The position numbers were made by a program, and so were the translations under genes. This document shows, piece after piece, positions 33,132-42,408 of a stretch of 64,000 nt of DNA; the stretch's first letter is position 1; each line of letters starts with the position of its first letter. The notes below the pieces were generated by a model. It saw only the letters and a list, made by a program, of their open reading frames with translations, was not told the origin of the DNA and did no database searches. This stretch comes from an uncultured Muribaculaceae bacterium (lineage in GTDB: Bacteria; Bacteroidota; Bacteroidia; Bacteroidales; Muribaculaceae): contig CAUBWJ010000001.1 in the NCBI GenBank assembly GCA_958439725.1, forward strand, positions 1 to 64,000, written 5' to 3'.

Positions 33132-34538
33132 TTACGGCCAGCAGTCGGTTTCGGAGGCGATTTCGGGGATGGTTTCGCGGTGATATTGCGGGTCGAGGCC
33201 GCGGCGTTTCTGTTTGCGGTAATCGTGCAGGCATTTGACGGCATATTTGCCAAGGAGCAATATCGCGGTCATGTTCACAAGCGTCATCAGAGCCATAGTG
33301 ATATCGGCCATAGTCCATACGGCCTCAAGCGTCGCCACCGAACCGATCATCACCATAGCGCCTACTGCCAGCCTCAGTGCGAATCGCAGCCGCCGGTCCG
33401 GATTGATGAACGCCAGATTAGTCTCGCCGTAATAATAATTGGCGATAATGCTTGTAAAGGCAAACAGAAGTATCGCGATGGCTACAAAAGTCGATGCCGC
33501 CGAGCCTACTTCCGTAGCGAGCGCACTCTGGGTGAGTTCAATCCCGGTCAGTCCGCTGTCAAACACACCACTACAAAGAATTATGAATGCTGTTGCCGTA
33601 CATACCAGCAGCGTATCCGTGAACACGCCGAGGGTCTGGATGAGCCCCTGCTTCACGGGATGTGTCACGGCCGCTGTGGCCGCAGCATTAGGCGTAGAGC
33701 CTTCACCGGCCTCATTGCTGAAGAGGCCGCGCTTCACACCCATCATCAGCGCTGCACCCATACCGCCCCCCACGGCCGGTCCGAACCCGAACGCATTCTC
33801 GAAAATAAGCTCTAACACATGCGGGAAATACTCTATGCGTGTAATCACCACATAGAGACCCAATCCGAGATACAGCAACGCCATTACGGGCACTACAATC
33901 TCGTTGATGCGCGCTATGCGCTGTATGCCTCCGAATATCACCGCGAGGGTAAGAACCGTGCATGCCGCTCCGCTTATCCAAGGAGCCACACCAAATGAGT
34001 TGTGAAGGGCGATGGCTATGGTATTTGACTGGACGGAGTTGAACGCCAGCCCAAAGGTCAGAATAATCAGGACAGCAAACAGAATTGCGAATCCACGACT
34101 TTTAAGGCCCTTCAATATATAATATGCAGGGCCGCCCCGATAAGAGTGATCGCCCCTCACCTTGAAAAGCTGTGCGAGCGTCGACTCGACGAAAGCGTTG
34201 GCCGATCCGATAATCGCCACGACCCACATCCAGAACACAGCGCCGGGCCCTCCCACGGCTATGGCAATCGCAACACCGGCAATGTTTCCGGTACCCACCC
34301 GGCTCGCCAGCGATACCATGAAGGCCTGAAACGAGCTTATGGAACGTGACGGCGGAAGTGAACGGTCGGTGGCGTCGTCATGTCTGCGCCCGGAAGCGAA
34401 CAGCAGCCGCAGCATCTCCCAGAGCATTCTGAACTGTGTGCCTCCGAGCCTGACAGTGAAATAGATTCCGCCGCCCAAAAGCACGGCAATCAGTATCCAG
34501 GTCCAGAGAAAGTCATTGATGGAGTTAAGTATATCCAT
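33132..34538 (-). CDS. Alanine or glycine:cation symporter (AGCS family)
   Basis: A 468-residue inner-membrane transporter with about ten hydrophobic segments, expected to import alanine or glycine with Na+. The family signature RGLFSNEAGEGSTPNAAA is present, along with GVAIAIAVGGPGAVFWMW and QAFMVSLASRVGTGNIAG near the N-terminus. I start at 34538 (MDILNSINDFLWTW), the usual N-terminus; nine more codons are open upstream. It lies 83 bases after the MFS gene on the same strand but has no functional link to the mannose genes, so it may be a separate unit. Confidence 0.92.
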   Translation of the reverse strand: MDILNSINDFLWTWILIAVLLGGGIYFTVRLGGTQFRMLWEMLRLLFASGRRHDDATDRSLPPSRSISSFQAFMVSLASRVGTGNIAGVAIAIAVGGPGAVFWMWVVAIIGSANAFVESTLAQLFKVRGDHSYRGGPAYYILKGLKSRGFAILFAVLIILTFGLAFNSVQSNTIAIALHNSFGVAPWISGAACTVLTLAVIFGGIQRIARINEIVVPVMALLYLGLGLYVVITRIEYFPHVLELIFENAFGFGPAVGGGMGAALMMGVKRGLFSNEAGEGSTPNAAATAAVTHPVKQGLIQTLGVFTDTLLVCTATAFIILCSGVFDSGLTGIELTQSALATEVGSAASTFVAIAILLFAFTSIIANYYYGETNLAFINPDRRLRFALRLAVGAMVMIGSVATLEAVWTMADITMALMTLVNMTAILLLGKYAVKCLHDYRKQKRRGLDPQYHRETIPEIASETDCWP

Positions 34539-34621
34539 GGGGTATATCACGCTTTTTGTATGCAAGCGTAAATATAACGTTTTTTAAGCTCAAAATGCCG
34601 GGCTAAAAACGATAAAAGAGT

Positions 34622-35761
34622 TCAGCGGCGCAAAAATGCCGTGAAACCGATCAGCACCATGCAGAGCGGAAGCACACCCAGACCGGCCGTAAGGCCGAAG
34701 CTATCTGAAATCAGGCCCATCACCGGAGGTATAAGAGCGCCACCGGCTACACCGATAATCATCAGGGCCGAAACCTCATTGGCGGCATCGGGCTTGCGTT
34801 CCAGAGCGAGAGCGAACACAACGGAGAACACATTGGCGCATCCCAGACCTACGAGAACCACACCGGCACAAAGAATCCACAGCGAGTCACCCGTAAGAAG
34901 CACTGCAAAAGCCACCAGCGCCAGAAGCACACTTCCTTTCAGGAACGCGCGCGAGGGAATTCTGGTAAGCAACAGCGCACCGACGAACGTTCCTCCCATT
35001 CTTGATGCGAAATACAAACTGGTTCCGAGTCCGGCCTCCGACAAAGGCAGCCCGGTACGGTTCATGAGCAGTCCCGGTATGGTAGTATTAAGGCCTACGT
35101 CAACACCTACAATACATACTATCGACAGGAAACACAACAGAAGGAATCCGTCGCCGAAAAGCTTAAGGGTGGAGCTGAACGTACTCTGTTCGTTTTCTCC
35201 CGAGTCATTCTGAGGCACTGTGAGCCACATCCACAGGGCCGAAAGGAGAGTGACAAGACCGAGCGCCGGAAATACGAGCTTCCAGTCCATGAACACAGAT
35301 GCAGCCACTCCGGCGGCTACCGGTCCGAGAAGTGATGAAGCAGCCTTTATAAATTGCCCCCATGTGAGCACACTGCTTATACGGTCGGGAGCGACCACGC
35401 TCGCGGCCATAGGATTAAGAGCCACCTGAAGCACGGTATTGCCTATTCCGAGCATGGCGAAAGCCACAAGCATGGTGCCGTAGCTGTAGGTCACCATCGG
35501 TATCACCATAGCGGCCACGGTCAGAATCATGCCTGCAAGCACGGTATTGCGCCGTCCGAGTTTGCCCATGAGCAAACCGGTGGGGATGGAAAACAGCGCG
35601 AACCACACGAACACCATCATCGGCAGAAGATTCGCCACCGAGTCAGAGAGTCCAAAATCACTCTTCACATAATTTGTGGAGATACCCACCAGATCCACGA
35701 ATCCCATTACAAAGAATCCGCAGAGAATCGGAAATATTACTTTGGAGTTTTTCATTTTCAC
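34622..35761 (-). CDS. MFS sugar permease (FHS/FucP-like)
   Basis: A 379-residue twelve-helix major facilitator. The N-terminal IFPILCGFFVMGFVDLVGIS, the loop GLLMGKLGRRNTVLAGM and the ERKPDAANEVSALMIIGVAGGALIPPVMG-type region in the second half (GVAGGALIPPVMG) resemble fucose/glucose/galactose:H+ symporters of the FHS family. The start codon overlaps the stop of the GH92 gene, so it is the last gene of the mannose operon and most likely imports mannose or a short mannoside (inference from context). Confidence 0.86.
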   Translation of the reverse strand: MKMKNSKVIFPILCGFFVMGFVDLVGISTNYVKSDFGLSDSVANLLPMMVFVWFALFSIPTGLLMGKLGRRNTVLAGMILTVAAMVIPMVTYSYGTMLVAFAMLGIGNTVLQVALNPMAASVVAPDRISSVLTWGQFIKAASSLLGPVAAGVAASVFMDWKLVFPALGLVTLLSALWMWLTVPQNDSGENEQSTFSSTLKLFGDGFLLLCFLSIVCIVGVDVGLNTTIPGLLMNRTGLPLSEAGLGTSLYFASRMGGTFVGALLLTRIPSRAFLKGSVLLALVAFAVLLTGDSLWILCAGVVLVGLGCANVFSVVFALALERKPDAANEVSALMIIGVAGGALIPPVMGLISDSFGLTAGLGVLPLCMVLIGFTAFLRR

Positions 35762-38103
35762 AGATTTTCAGTAGGAGTTGCTGTCATGTCAAGCGTGAGT
35801 TGACCTCCCTCCGCAATGGTCTTGAAGGGAATACGGTGAGCTTCGAAAGGCTTGCCCGATAGTTCGGCACTCTCTATATGTATATTCTCTTTCGAATTGT
35901 TTTTCGTCACAATCTCGAACTTGCCTCCGGGATAATAATCCGGATTGAGCTTTATGGTTATCTTATCGAAAAGCGGACTGCCTATGGCAAAGGAAGGCTC
36001 CTTGTCCGTCAGGCCTGCCACGTCAAACAGGCCCATGGCGCCCATCACATACCATGCACCGAGCTGCCCCTGGTCCTCATCCTGGCCGTAACCGTAGCCG
36101 TGGATTCCATCACAACCGTAGAACTCGTCGAGGATAAGGCGTGTCCATTTGCGTGTGAGCGACGGGCGACCGGCCGCGCTGAACAGCCAGGATATGTGCA
36201 GGCAGGGCTGATTGCCGTGATTGTACACCGTCTGGAGTCCGGCGAAAGCGTCTATGTTACGGCCTCCGCTGAATATATCTTTGCGCGATACGGTGAATAT
36301 GCTGTCGAGTCGGTCCACAAACACATCCTTCCCCACCTTTTCTATCAGGCCCTGAGGGTCGTGAGGCACATAGAATGTGTACTGCCAGGCATTACCTTCC
36401 TGGAATCCGCGCCACACCTGCATGGGGTTGAAATCTTTCATGAATGTGCCGTCGGCCTGTCGGGGACGCACAAAGCCCGTCGACTCGTCAAATATCCGTT
36501 CCCAGCCCTTGGCAAGCCATTTCAGCGTGTCGGCATCTTCTTTCTTGCCCAGTTCCTCGGCCATATTGGCAAGCGCAGAGGCCGTATAGGCGTTTTCGAG
36601 GGTATGGCTGGCAGAGAACATGAATGCCTCGTCGGGGCCGTCACCACTCTCGCGATGAGGCACGTAACCGTATTTCACAAATTCGCCTACATCCACCTTC
36701 CCCGCACCGAGAGGACGGTTGTTTCCGTCAAGTTCGTTTTTTCTGGCGGCCTCATAGGCAGTCTCCAGATCGAAATCCCGTATGCCGCACTGATATGCTC
36801 CGGCTATTATGGCACTGAGCATATTCGTTCCCACGCCCGACACATAGCGGCTGTTGGCAAGACCGTCGCCAAGCCACCCGCTGTCCTTGTAAACCTGAAG
36901 ATGGCTGCTTATATAGTCAGACAGGAATTCGGGATAAGCAAGTGCCCATACCTGGGCGAGATTCCACTGTCCGCCCCACATTGCATCGGTATTGTACAGA
37001 TTGAATTCCGGCTTTCCGTCCTTGAGAGGAATATGGCCCACGCTGCCGTCGTGGCGCGGATAACTGCCGTCGGCGTCGCTTGCAAGTCCGCGACCGAGAA
37101 TCGCATGATACAGACCGGTGTAGAACTTGGTGCGCTCCTCGTCTGTGCCACCTTCCACTTTTATGCGCGACAGCATCTCCTCCCAGCGCCGGGCCGACAG
37201 GGCCTGCGCCTGGTCGAAGTCAAGCTCCGAAGCCTCGGCGGCGAGATTCTTCTCAGCACCCTCAACTGATGTGTACGAGAGGCCGATTTTCACCGTTATA
37301 ACTTCACCTGCTGTTGTTTTGTAGTTGAGGAAGGCGCCTGCGCCTACACCGCTTACCTCATCCTTTCCCGCAAACAATGTTGAGTCATTGAATACTCCGT
37401 ATGATTCCGGCGCCTTGTCGGTCACGGCATAGAAATAAAGCGGCACCTCGGCTCCCGGCTGATATTTTTTCACATATTCCGGACGGGTGACAACCATTCC
37501 TTTCACAACCTTGCCGCCATCGGCCACCTTCACTTCGGCATTCTTCACCATTCCGCTTTCTCCGGCACGGCTGCCTATGTCGAAAATCACATGGCTCGAA
37601 TCGGAGGCCGGGAAGGTATATCGCTGGAATGCCACGCGAGGTGTGGCGGTCACTTCGGCTGTAACGTCATAGTCATCGAGCTTCACGGAATAATAGCCCG
37701 GCCTTACTGTCTCGTTATCGTGACTGAAATAGGAGCGATAGCCGGCTGTGGCTGTATCTCCGGGCTCAGTCTGAAGCTTGCCCACGGTAGGCATAAGCGT
37801 GATTCCGCCCACCTGGAACTCATGAAGATTCGGAAATCCGTCAATCACGCGGTCGCGGTAATCATATCCCGTTGCTTCCCAGCCGCTGTAATTGCCGAGA
37901 TGACCGTTGGTCGACGGGCCCGGCTTGGCGAGGCCGAAAGGCATAGCACCCGGGGCGAAATGAAACCACCGGCAGTGGGCCGTGCCTATTCTCGGCTCAA
38001 CGTATTGCGATACTCCGCTGTCGCTCTCCGCAGCGCTTCTGCCGCAGGACGCCATGCTGACAAGCGCGGCGGCGCCCATGAAAAAAATAACTGTACTCTT
38101 CAT
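35758..38103 (-). CDS. GH92 exo-alpha-mannosidase, lipoprotein
   Basis: A 781-residue calcium-dependent inverting alpha-mannosidase. Lipobox VSMASC (Cys20) places it on a membrane. N-terminal beta-sandwich: YVEPRIGTAHCRWFHFAPGA, PFGLAKPGPSTNGHLGNYSG and a GFPNLHEFQVGGI loop. The (alpha/alpha)6 barrel carries GGQWNLAQVWALAYPEF, the EGNAWQYTFYVPHD block and, around residue 675, GYGQDEDQGQLGAWYVMGAM, the place of the catalytic acidic residues. Linkage preference cannot be read directly. Its start overlaps the ROK kinase stop and its stop overlaps the permease start, so it is tightly coupled. Confidence 0.95.
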   Translation of the reverse strand: MKSTVIFFMGAAALVSMASCGRSAAESDSGVSQYVEPRIGTAHCRWFHFAPGAMPFGLAKPGPSTNGHLGNYSGWEATGYDYRDRVIDGFPNLHEFQVGGITLMPTVGKLQTEPGDTATAGYRSYFSHDNETVRPGYYSVKLDDYDVTAEVTATPRVAFQRYTFPASDSSHVIFDIGSRAGESGMVKNAEVKVADGGKVVKGMVVTRPEYVKKYQPGAEVPLYFYAVTDKAPESYGVFNDSTLFAGKDEVSGVGAGAFLNYKTTAGEVITVKIGLSYTSVEGAEKNLAAEASELDFDQAQALSARRWEEMLSRIKVEGGTDEERTKFYTGLYHAILGRGLASDADGSYPRHDGSVGHIPLKDGKPEFNLYNTDAMWGGQWNLAQVWALAYPEFLSDYISSHLQVYKDSGWLGDGLANSRYVSGVGTNMLSAIIAGAYQCGIRDFDLETAYEAARKNELDGNNRPLGAGKVDVGEFVKYGYVPHRESGDGPDEAFMFSASHTLENAYTASALANMAEELGKKEDADTLKWLAKGWERIFDESTGFVRPRQADGTFMKDFNPMQVWRGFQEGNAWQYTFYVPHDPQGLIEKVGKDVFVDRLDSIFTVSRKDIFSGGRNIDAFAGLQTVYNHGNQPCLHISWLFSAAGRPSLTRKWTRLILDEFYGCDGIHGYGYGQDEDQGQLGAWYVMGAMGLFDVAGLTDKEPSFAIGSPLFDKITIKLNPDYYPGGKFEIVTKNNSKENIHIESAELSGKPFEAHRIPFKTIAEGGQLTLDMTATPTENL

Positions 38104-39200
38104 TTGTCAAGATGGTTTAATGCGTAAATATAAGCGCCAGCCGAAATAATGCGGCTGGTATTATAGTCAGAGATGAGTATGCCCGAGCGTTTGCACGAAT
38201 CATACACCACCGATTCGTCAGTCCCGGGTATCCGCAGCAGGGTTTCCGCCCCTTCGGCGAAACCGGCGAAAGCGCTTTCGTCATTCAGGTCACAGACACT
38301 CATCTGCAGGCGCGGGAAATGGCGCCCGTCGACCATAGAGAGTTCCGAACGCAGCTCCGACAGAAGCACGGGCATGAAATATTTTCTTGCACCCGCGATT
38401 CCACCGCCTATCACTATCAGGCCGTCTACCACAGTCAGCATGGCCGCAAGTGCATCGCCTGCAGCGTGTCCAAGGCATTCAAACGAGTAGATTGCAGCCT
38501 CCCTGTCGCCCTCAGCTTGGCCTTCGGCTATTTTGAAAATATCGTAGGGCGTAAGGTCGCGTCCGTCGCCCGACTTCTCGGCATAGTAACGCTTCACGGC
38601 CCTGATGCTGACACTCTCCTCGACGATAAGGGAGGGAGAATATTTGTTGCGGAAACACCAGATGTCACCGCCGCAGTCATTGTCGCCACGAAGCAGCGTT
38701 CCATCCACCACCACTCCGGCTCCGAATCCGGTACCGAGCGTCACGCCTATAAGGTTATGGAAACGCTTGGAGCTTCCCGCTTCCTCAAGGCGGCGGTTGA
38801 TGTCCGGAAGGGATCCGTACATAGCTTCGCCGTAGGCAAACAGATTGCCGTCATTGTTTATAAACACCGGCAGACCGAACTTACGGCTCAGGTACGGACC
38901 CAGAGCCACTCCGCCCCGGAATGAGGGGAAATTGGGAAGGTCACCTATTATTCCATTGCGGTAATCGGCAGGGCCGGGGAAAGCGAAACTGATTGCCACG
39001 GGTGGTATGTCGGTCTGCGAGGATATGTGACGCATGCCCTCCACTATGTTGCCCAGACATTTTTCAAGGTCGTGGGCTTCGGTAGGGAGATGGAAAGCCT
39101 CCCCTATCCGCTCGCATCCCCTCATCGCCGAGAACACGAGATTGGTTCCTCCGGCATCCAGCGTGAGGACAACCCTCGGGTCATTTTTGTATAAATTCAT
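38100..39200 (-). CDS. ROK-family sugar kinase (probable mannokinase)
   Basis: A 366-residue ASKHA-fold kinase. Phosphate-1 motif LTLDAGGTN (about 13-21), the FINNDGNLFAYGEAMYG catalytic Asp block, GVTLGTGFGAGVVVDG (phosphate-2) and LIVIGGGIAGARKYF (adenosine). The zinc-binding C-x-C-G-x2-G-C motif of many ROK kinases is not visible; CGGDIWCF is the nearest. Context between phosphomannose isomerase and GH92 points to mannose as substrate (inference). 47 bases after the isomerase gene, overlapping GH92 by four bases. Confidence 0.88.
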   Translation of the reverse strand: MNLYKNDPRVVLTLDAGGTNLVFSAMRGCERIGEAFHLPTEAHDLEKCLGNIVEGMRHISSQTDIPPVAISFAFPGPADYRNGIIGDLPNFPSFRGGVALGPYLSRKFGLPVFINNDGNLFAYGEAMYGSLPDINRRLEEAGSSKRFHNLIGVTLGTGFGAGVVVDGTLLRGDNDCGGDIWCFRNKYSPSLIVEESVSIRAVKRYYAEKSGDGRDLTPYDIFKIAEGQAEGDREAAIYSFECLGHAAGDALAAMLTVVDGLIVIGGGIAGARKYFMPVLLSELRSELSMVDGRHFPRLQMSVCDLNDESAFAGFAEGAETLLRIPGTDESVVYDSCKRSGILISDYNTSRIISAGAYIYALNHLDK

Positions 39201-39247
39201 GGTATTATGACTGATGACTGGTTATTACTGCAAATTTAATCAATTTA

Positions 39248-40987
39248 TCAATTGCGGAAACGCACCGAGGCTTTAATTGTGCCGCATTCCTTTCCTTCAG
39301 CGGCGCCGTAGGGGCGAATGGTGTATTCACCAACAGAGGCGGGAATTATGAAAGTCTCGGCATAATGCACCACAAAAGGCTCAAACGCTCCCGACGGACT
39401 TTCCACCACGGCCTCGTCACCATACACGAGATTGAGGACGTTGACACCACCTTCGGTATTGAGCGTAACCGGTTTCGTGAACCAATGCCGACGCGTCTCT
39501 ATAAATTCGTTTTCATGAAGGCCGGTGCGCTCCTCGCGCCATCCGTCGCCCGCGGCAACGGGTTCCACGCGGTTCACCAGATTTTCTTTAACCCATCCGG
39601 TAGTGCGCTCCCACTGAATCACGCTCTTGCCGTGTCCTATGTTTATAGGCCGGGGAAGACCGTCGAGACCGAGGCGACCCCAGTCCCACAGCTTGAAGGT
39701 GAATATGCTGGGGGTGGCACTTATTTCAAGCACCATGGCTCCCGCACCCGAGCAGTGTATGGTTCCGGCCGGAATCAGAAAGTGGTCATGTTTCTTCGCA
39801 GGCCACTGGTTCACATAGCGCGTGGCGTCAAACGGTTCGCCCGTTTCCTGCGAATGCTCGAGAGCGTCTATCATTTCGGCGGGATTTATATTCTCACGCA
39901 GTCCGAGAAACACGGTGGCACCCTCCGGTTCGGCATCCAGAAGATAATAGCTTTCGTCCTGGGTATAGTAGATTCCGAAAGTATCGCGTATATATTGTGT
40001 GGTAGGATGCACCTGCAGGCTCAGATTGCCCCCCTCCATGGTGTCGAGAAAGTCGAAACGTATGGGGAAATCCTGACCGAAACGCGCCTCCACCGGAGCG
40101 CCTAAAAGCTGGCGCGTGCGGTAAAACACAAGGTCGTTGGCCGGAAGCTCGAAGAGTTGGCCTTGGATACACAGCAGAAGGCTGTTTTCCTCCGGCACAC
40201 AGTCAAAGCACCAGCCGTAGTTGTCAGGTTCGGGATCGAGGCCGCACACTTTTTTCATCCACTGGCCGCCCCAGGGAGCGGGATCGAAAAAGGGCACCAC
40301 GCGGAAAGGCTTGCGGGCCGTTTTGTCAAGGCCTGAGAGCACAGTCGCCGAATCGGTCATTTTCGGCTTAGACGCATCATTTGTGTCAAGCCAGTAATCC
40401 ACACGCTCCATGAGCGTCTTTTTCAGATTGTCGCATACAATCCAGTCTATGAAATATCCGCGCTTGTAATGCAGGGAAGCAGCTTCGGCCGCATTGCTTA
40501 CGCCCAAACCGCATATTTCCTTGCGGCGTGAACGCTGCTGGATTTCCCAGCGGGCCATATCGGCATAAACCAGCACCCTGTCCGCAGGCGCGAGCCTCGA
40601 TGCTCCGGGGCCCACGATTATCGAAAGTCCGTTGTCTTCAGCAATCGCGTTCTTAGCCGAAGCCATTTTCTCCGTGTCAAGAAAATCGTCGATACTGAAA
40701 TTGGCCCTGTGACCGAAAAGACGGTCATCCGTAAGCCAAGGACGTGTCATGGCCTCAATCTCAGCTTCATCCCGCATCAAGTCACGGCTGTCTATCAGCA
40801 CTGAATGAGGGATGCGGGCTATGGCTTCAATTACATCGTCCACCAGAACGCCCTGATAGCATTCGACCACAATGGCCTTGCGCGCCTTCGATGCGAGCCC
40901 GAGTTCTTCACATATTGCTTCCCATCCGGCCCACAGAGGTCCTTCGACCTCCGTGGCGGGATATTTGTCGTAATTCGATTTTCTCAT
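39248..40987 (-). CDS. Class I mannose-6-phosphate isomerase with N-terminal extra domain
   Basis: A 579-residue protein. The C-terminal 370 residues are a type I phosphomannose isomerase converting mannose-6-P to fructose-6-P: PAPWGGQWMKK, the metal-site NLSLQVHPTTQYIRD, KKHDHFLIPAGTIHCSGAGA and LEISATPSIFTFKLWDWGR. The first 210 residues form a separate domain resembling a P-loop/uridine-kinase-like fold but without an intact Walker A (SIIVGPGASRLAPADRVLVY). This long form is common in Bacteroidetes; the role of the extra domain is unknown. The start overlaps the GH125 stop by four bases. Confidence 0.9.
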   Translation of the reverse strand: MRKSNYDKYPATEVEGPLWAGWEAICEELGLASKARKAIVVECYQGVLVDDVIEAIARIPHSVLIDSRDLMRDEAEIEAMTRPWLTDDRLFGHRANFSIDDFLDTEKMASAKNAIAEDNGLSIIVGPGASRLAPADRVLVYADMARWEIQQRSRRKEICGLGVSNAAEAASLHYKRGYFIDWIVCDNLKKTLMERVDYWLDTNDASKPKMTDSATVLSGLDKTARKPFRVVPFFDPAPWGGQWMKKVCGLDPEPDNYGWCFDCVPEENSLLLCIQGQLFELPANDLVFYRTRQLLGAPVEARFGQDFPIRFDFLDTMEGGNLSLQVHPTTQYIRDTFGIYYTQDESYYLLDAEPEGATVFLGLRENINPAEMIDALEHSQETGEPFDATRYVNQWPAKKHDHFLIPAGTIHCSGAGAMVLEISATPSIFTFKLWDWGRLGLDGLPRPINIGHGKSVIQWERTTGWVKENLVNRVEPVAAGDGWREERTGLHENEFIETRRHWFTKPVTLNTEGGVNVLNLVYGDEAVVESPSGAFEPFVVHYAETFIIPASVGEYTIRPYGAAEGKECGTIKASVRFRN

Positions 40988-42315
40988 TTCTTATCGGATT
41001 TGTTGGCCTCTGCCCAGTCACGGAGCATTTTGATAGCCACGGTAAGTACGCCGGCCGAGCCTTTGAACTTGCCTGAGCCGCTGGGCACACCGCCCTGGCC
41101 ATACCATTCATAAAATCCATTGTTCTTAACCACACGCTCAAGCATGGGCTGTATCTCGTCGTAAGCTTCTTCCACAAAGCCGTTGGCCACAAGCTGCTGT
41201 ATCATTCTTCCGCCAAACCATGTCCAGTCGCCGCCGTTCTGATAGACATAAGGAGTGGCCATACCACCGGTAAAGAAACCTTCGGGATAGGTGGGATATA
41301 TAGTCAGACCGATCGACGGCATTCCCGACAGCTTCACGTTCTCAAGCATCTGCTTGTTGACAGTGGCTATCTCTTCCGGTTCGAGTAGCCCGGCCTCAAT
41401 GGCTATCGCGGTTCCACCGTGATAATGCATCTTGGATTCGTCGAAGTCAGCAGGCAGTGGCGAGGGGTCTATATGAATATGGGGCACGATTTTCTGATTG
41501 GCCTCATCCCAGAGATGACGGCGTGTGCGCACCGCTATGCTGTCGCGCAACTCTTTGTAATTCTCGATACCCGGCATGGACGGATTCGATTTTGCAAGCT
41601 GGTCAAGAGCTATGACGAGCATGGCGTTGTCGTAGGCATCGATTGTACGGGTGGAATTCTCCGTGAAATCCACCACGTTGGTGGAATCGGGCTGAACGTC
41701 ACCCCAGTCGGCCGTGAACGCACCGTAAAGCAGACCGTAGTCTTCATTGAAACGCTCACGCATGAGATAGGATATCATGTCGTCGATATGGGCATTGACA
41801 GTCTTGCCGGCCACAGTGTCGTTGAACACGGCTGTGTCGCCGGTCTTGTCCACATATTTGCACAGTGCCTGAATCCAGGAAGTCTCCTGATCGGTCTCGA
41901 CTGTGTTCTTAAAGCCCACATGCTCCTTGTCATACGGAGACCGGAACACTTGGTCGTCACCCCAGTTGAAATCCTCGTTCACCACGTAGCCGTCAACTAT
42001 CTCACCGTTTGGCTGCTGGAGTTTGAGAAAAATCATAAGAGCCTCACGGATATCCTCCGGATTGTTCACTTCACAGGCGGTCTCCACAAATGTGTTCAGA
42101 TCCCGCGCCCATACCTGGGAATATCCGCTTCCGGCATTGAAACTTCCTTTAAGGATTTCACGCGCCATGGAGTCTACCTTCACCATAGTGGTGTCGGAGA
42201 GTATACGGTCGGCGAGTTCAGCGTTTCTAACTGTTTCTGAATTCTTACCGGTTGAACAGCCGGTGGTTATTGCGGCTGCAACCAGAGCCGCCGGAATAAA
42301 TCTGATGATTTTCAT
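40984..42315 (-). CDS. GH125 exo-alpha-1,6-mannosidase, lipoprotein
   Basis: A 443-residue inverting mannosidase of family GH125 (formerly DUF1237). Lipobox ITTGC in the first 22 residues. Family blocks include GSGYSQVWARDLNTFVETAC, GEIVDGYVVNEDFNWGDDQ, ETDQETSWIQALCKYV, and the C-terminal YVYQNGGDWTWFGGRMIQQL. The family hydrolyses alpha-1,6-mannose of N-glycan cores or yeast mannan backbone. I start at 42315 because the lipoprotein signal begins there and the -7 box lies 30 bases upstream; the frame opens 43 codons earlier. First gene of the mannose operon. Confidence 0.94.
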   Translation of the reverse strand: MKIIRFIPAALVAAAITTGCSTGKNSETVRNAELADRILSDTTMVKVDSMAREILKGSFNAGSGYSQVWARDLNTFVETACEVNNPEDIREALMIFLKLQQPNGEIVDGYVVNEDFNWGDDQVFRSPYDKEHVGFKNTVETDQETSWIQALCKYVDKTGDTAVFNDTVAGKTVNAHIDDMISYLMRERFNEDYGLLYGAFTADWGDVQPDSTNVVDFTENSTRTIDAYDNAMLVIALDQLAKSNPSMPGIENYKELRDSIAVRTRRHLWDEANQKIVPHIHIDPSPLPADFDESKMHYHGGTAIAIEAGLLEPEEIATVNKQMLENVKLSGMPSIGLTIYPTYPEGFFTGGMATPYVYQNGGDWTWFGGRMIQQLVANGFVEEAYDEIQPMLERVVKNNGFYEWYGQGGVPSGSGKFKGSAGVLTVAIKMLRDWAEANKSDKK

Positions 42316-42344
42316 GGAAATTTTTTCTTTTTTTATTTCGACCA

Positions 42345-42352
42345 CAAAGTTA
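42345..42352 (-). promoter_or_regulatory. -7 box of the GH125-led mannose operon
   Basis: Minus-strand TAACTTTG, about 30 bases before the GH125 ATG. The -33 area is T-rich without TTTG, which suits an activator-dependent promoter. Confidence 0.65.
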
Positions 42353-42385
42353 TTGCAAAAAAATACGAAAAAATATGTAACTTTG
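42353..42385 (+). promoter_or_regulatory. Promoter of the AraC-type regulator gene
   Basis: TTG (42353-42355), 22-base spacer, TAACTTTG (42378-42385), 24 bases before the ATG at 42409. It is interlocked with the divergent mannose-operon promoter. Confidence 0.62.
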
Positions 42386-42408
42386 TAGCTATTCAATTGG
42401 ACTATCTT

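Noticed and set aside
35878..37269. 463-codon plus-strand frame opposite the GH92 gene
   Set aside because: Antisense shadow of a well-supported GH92 enzyme; composition is not protein-like.
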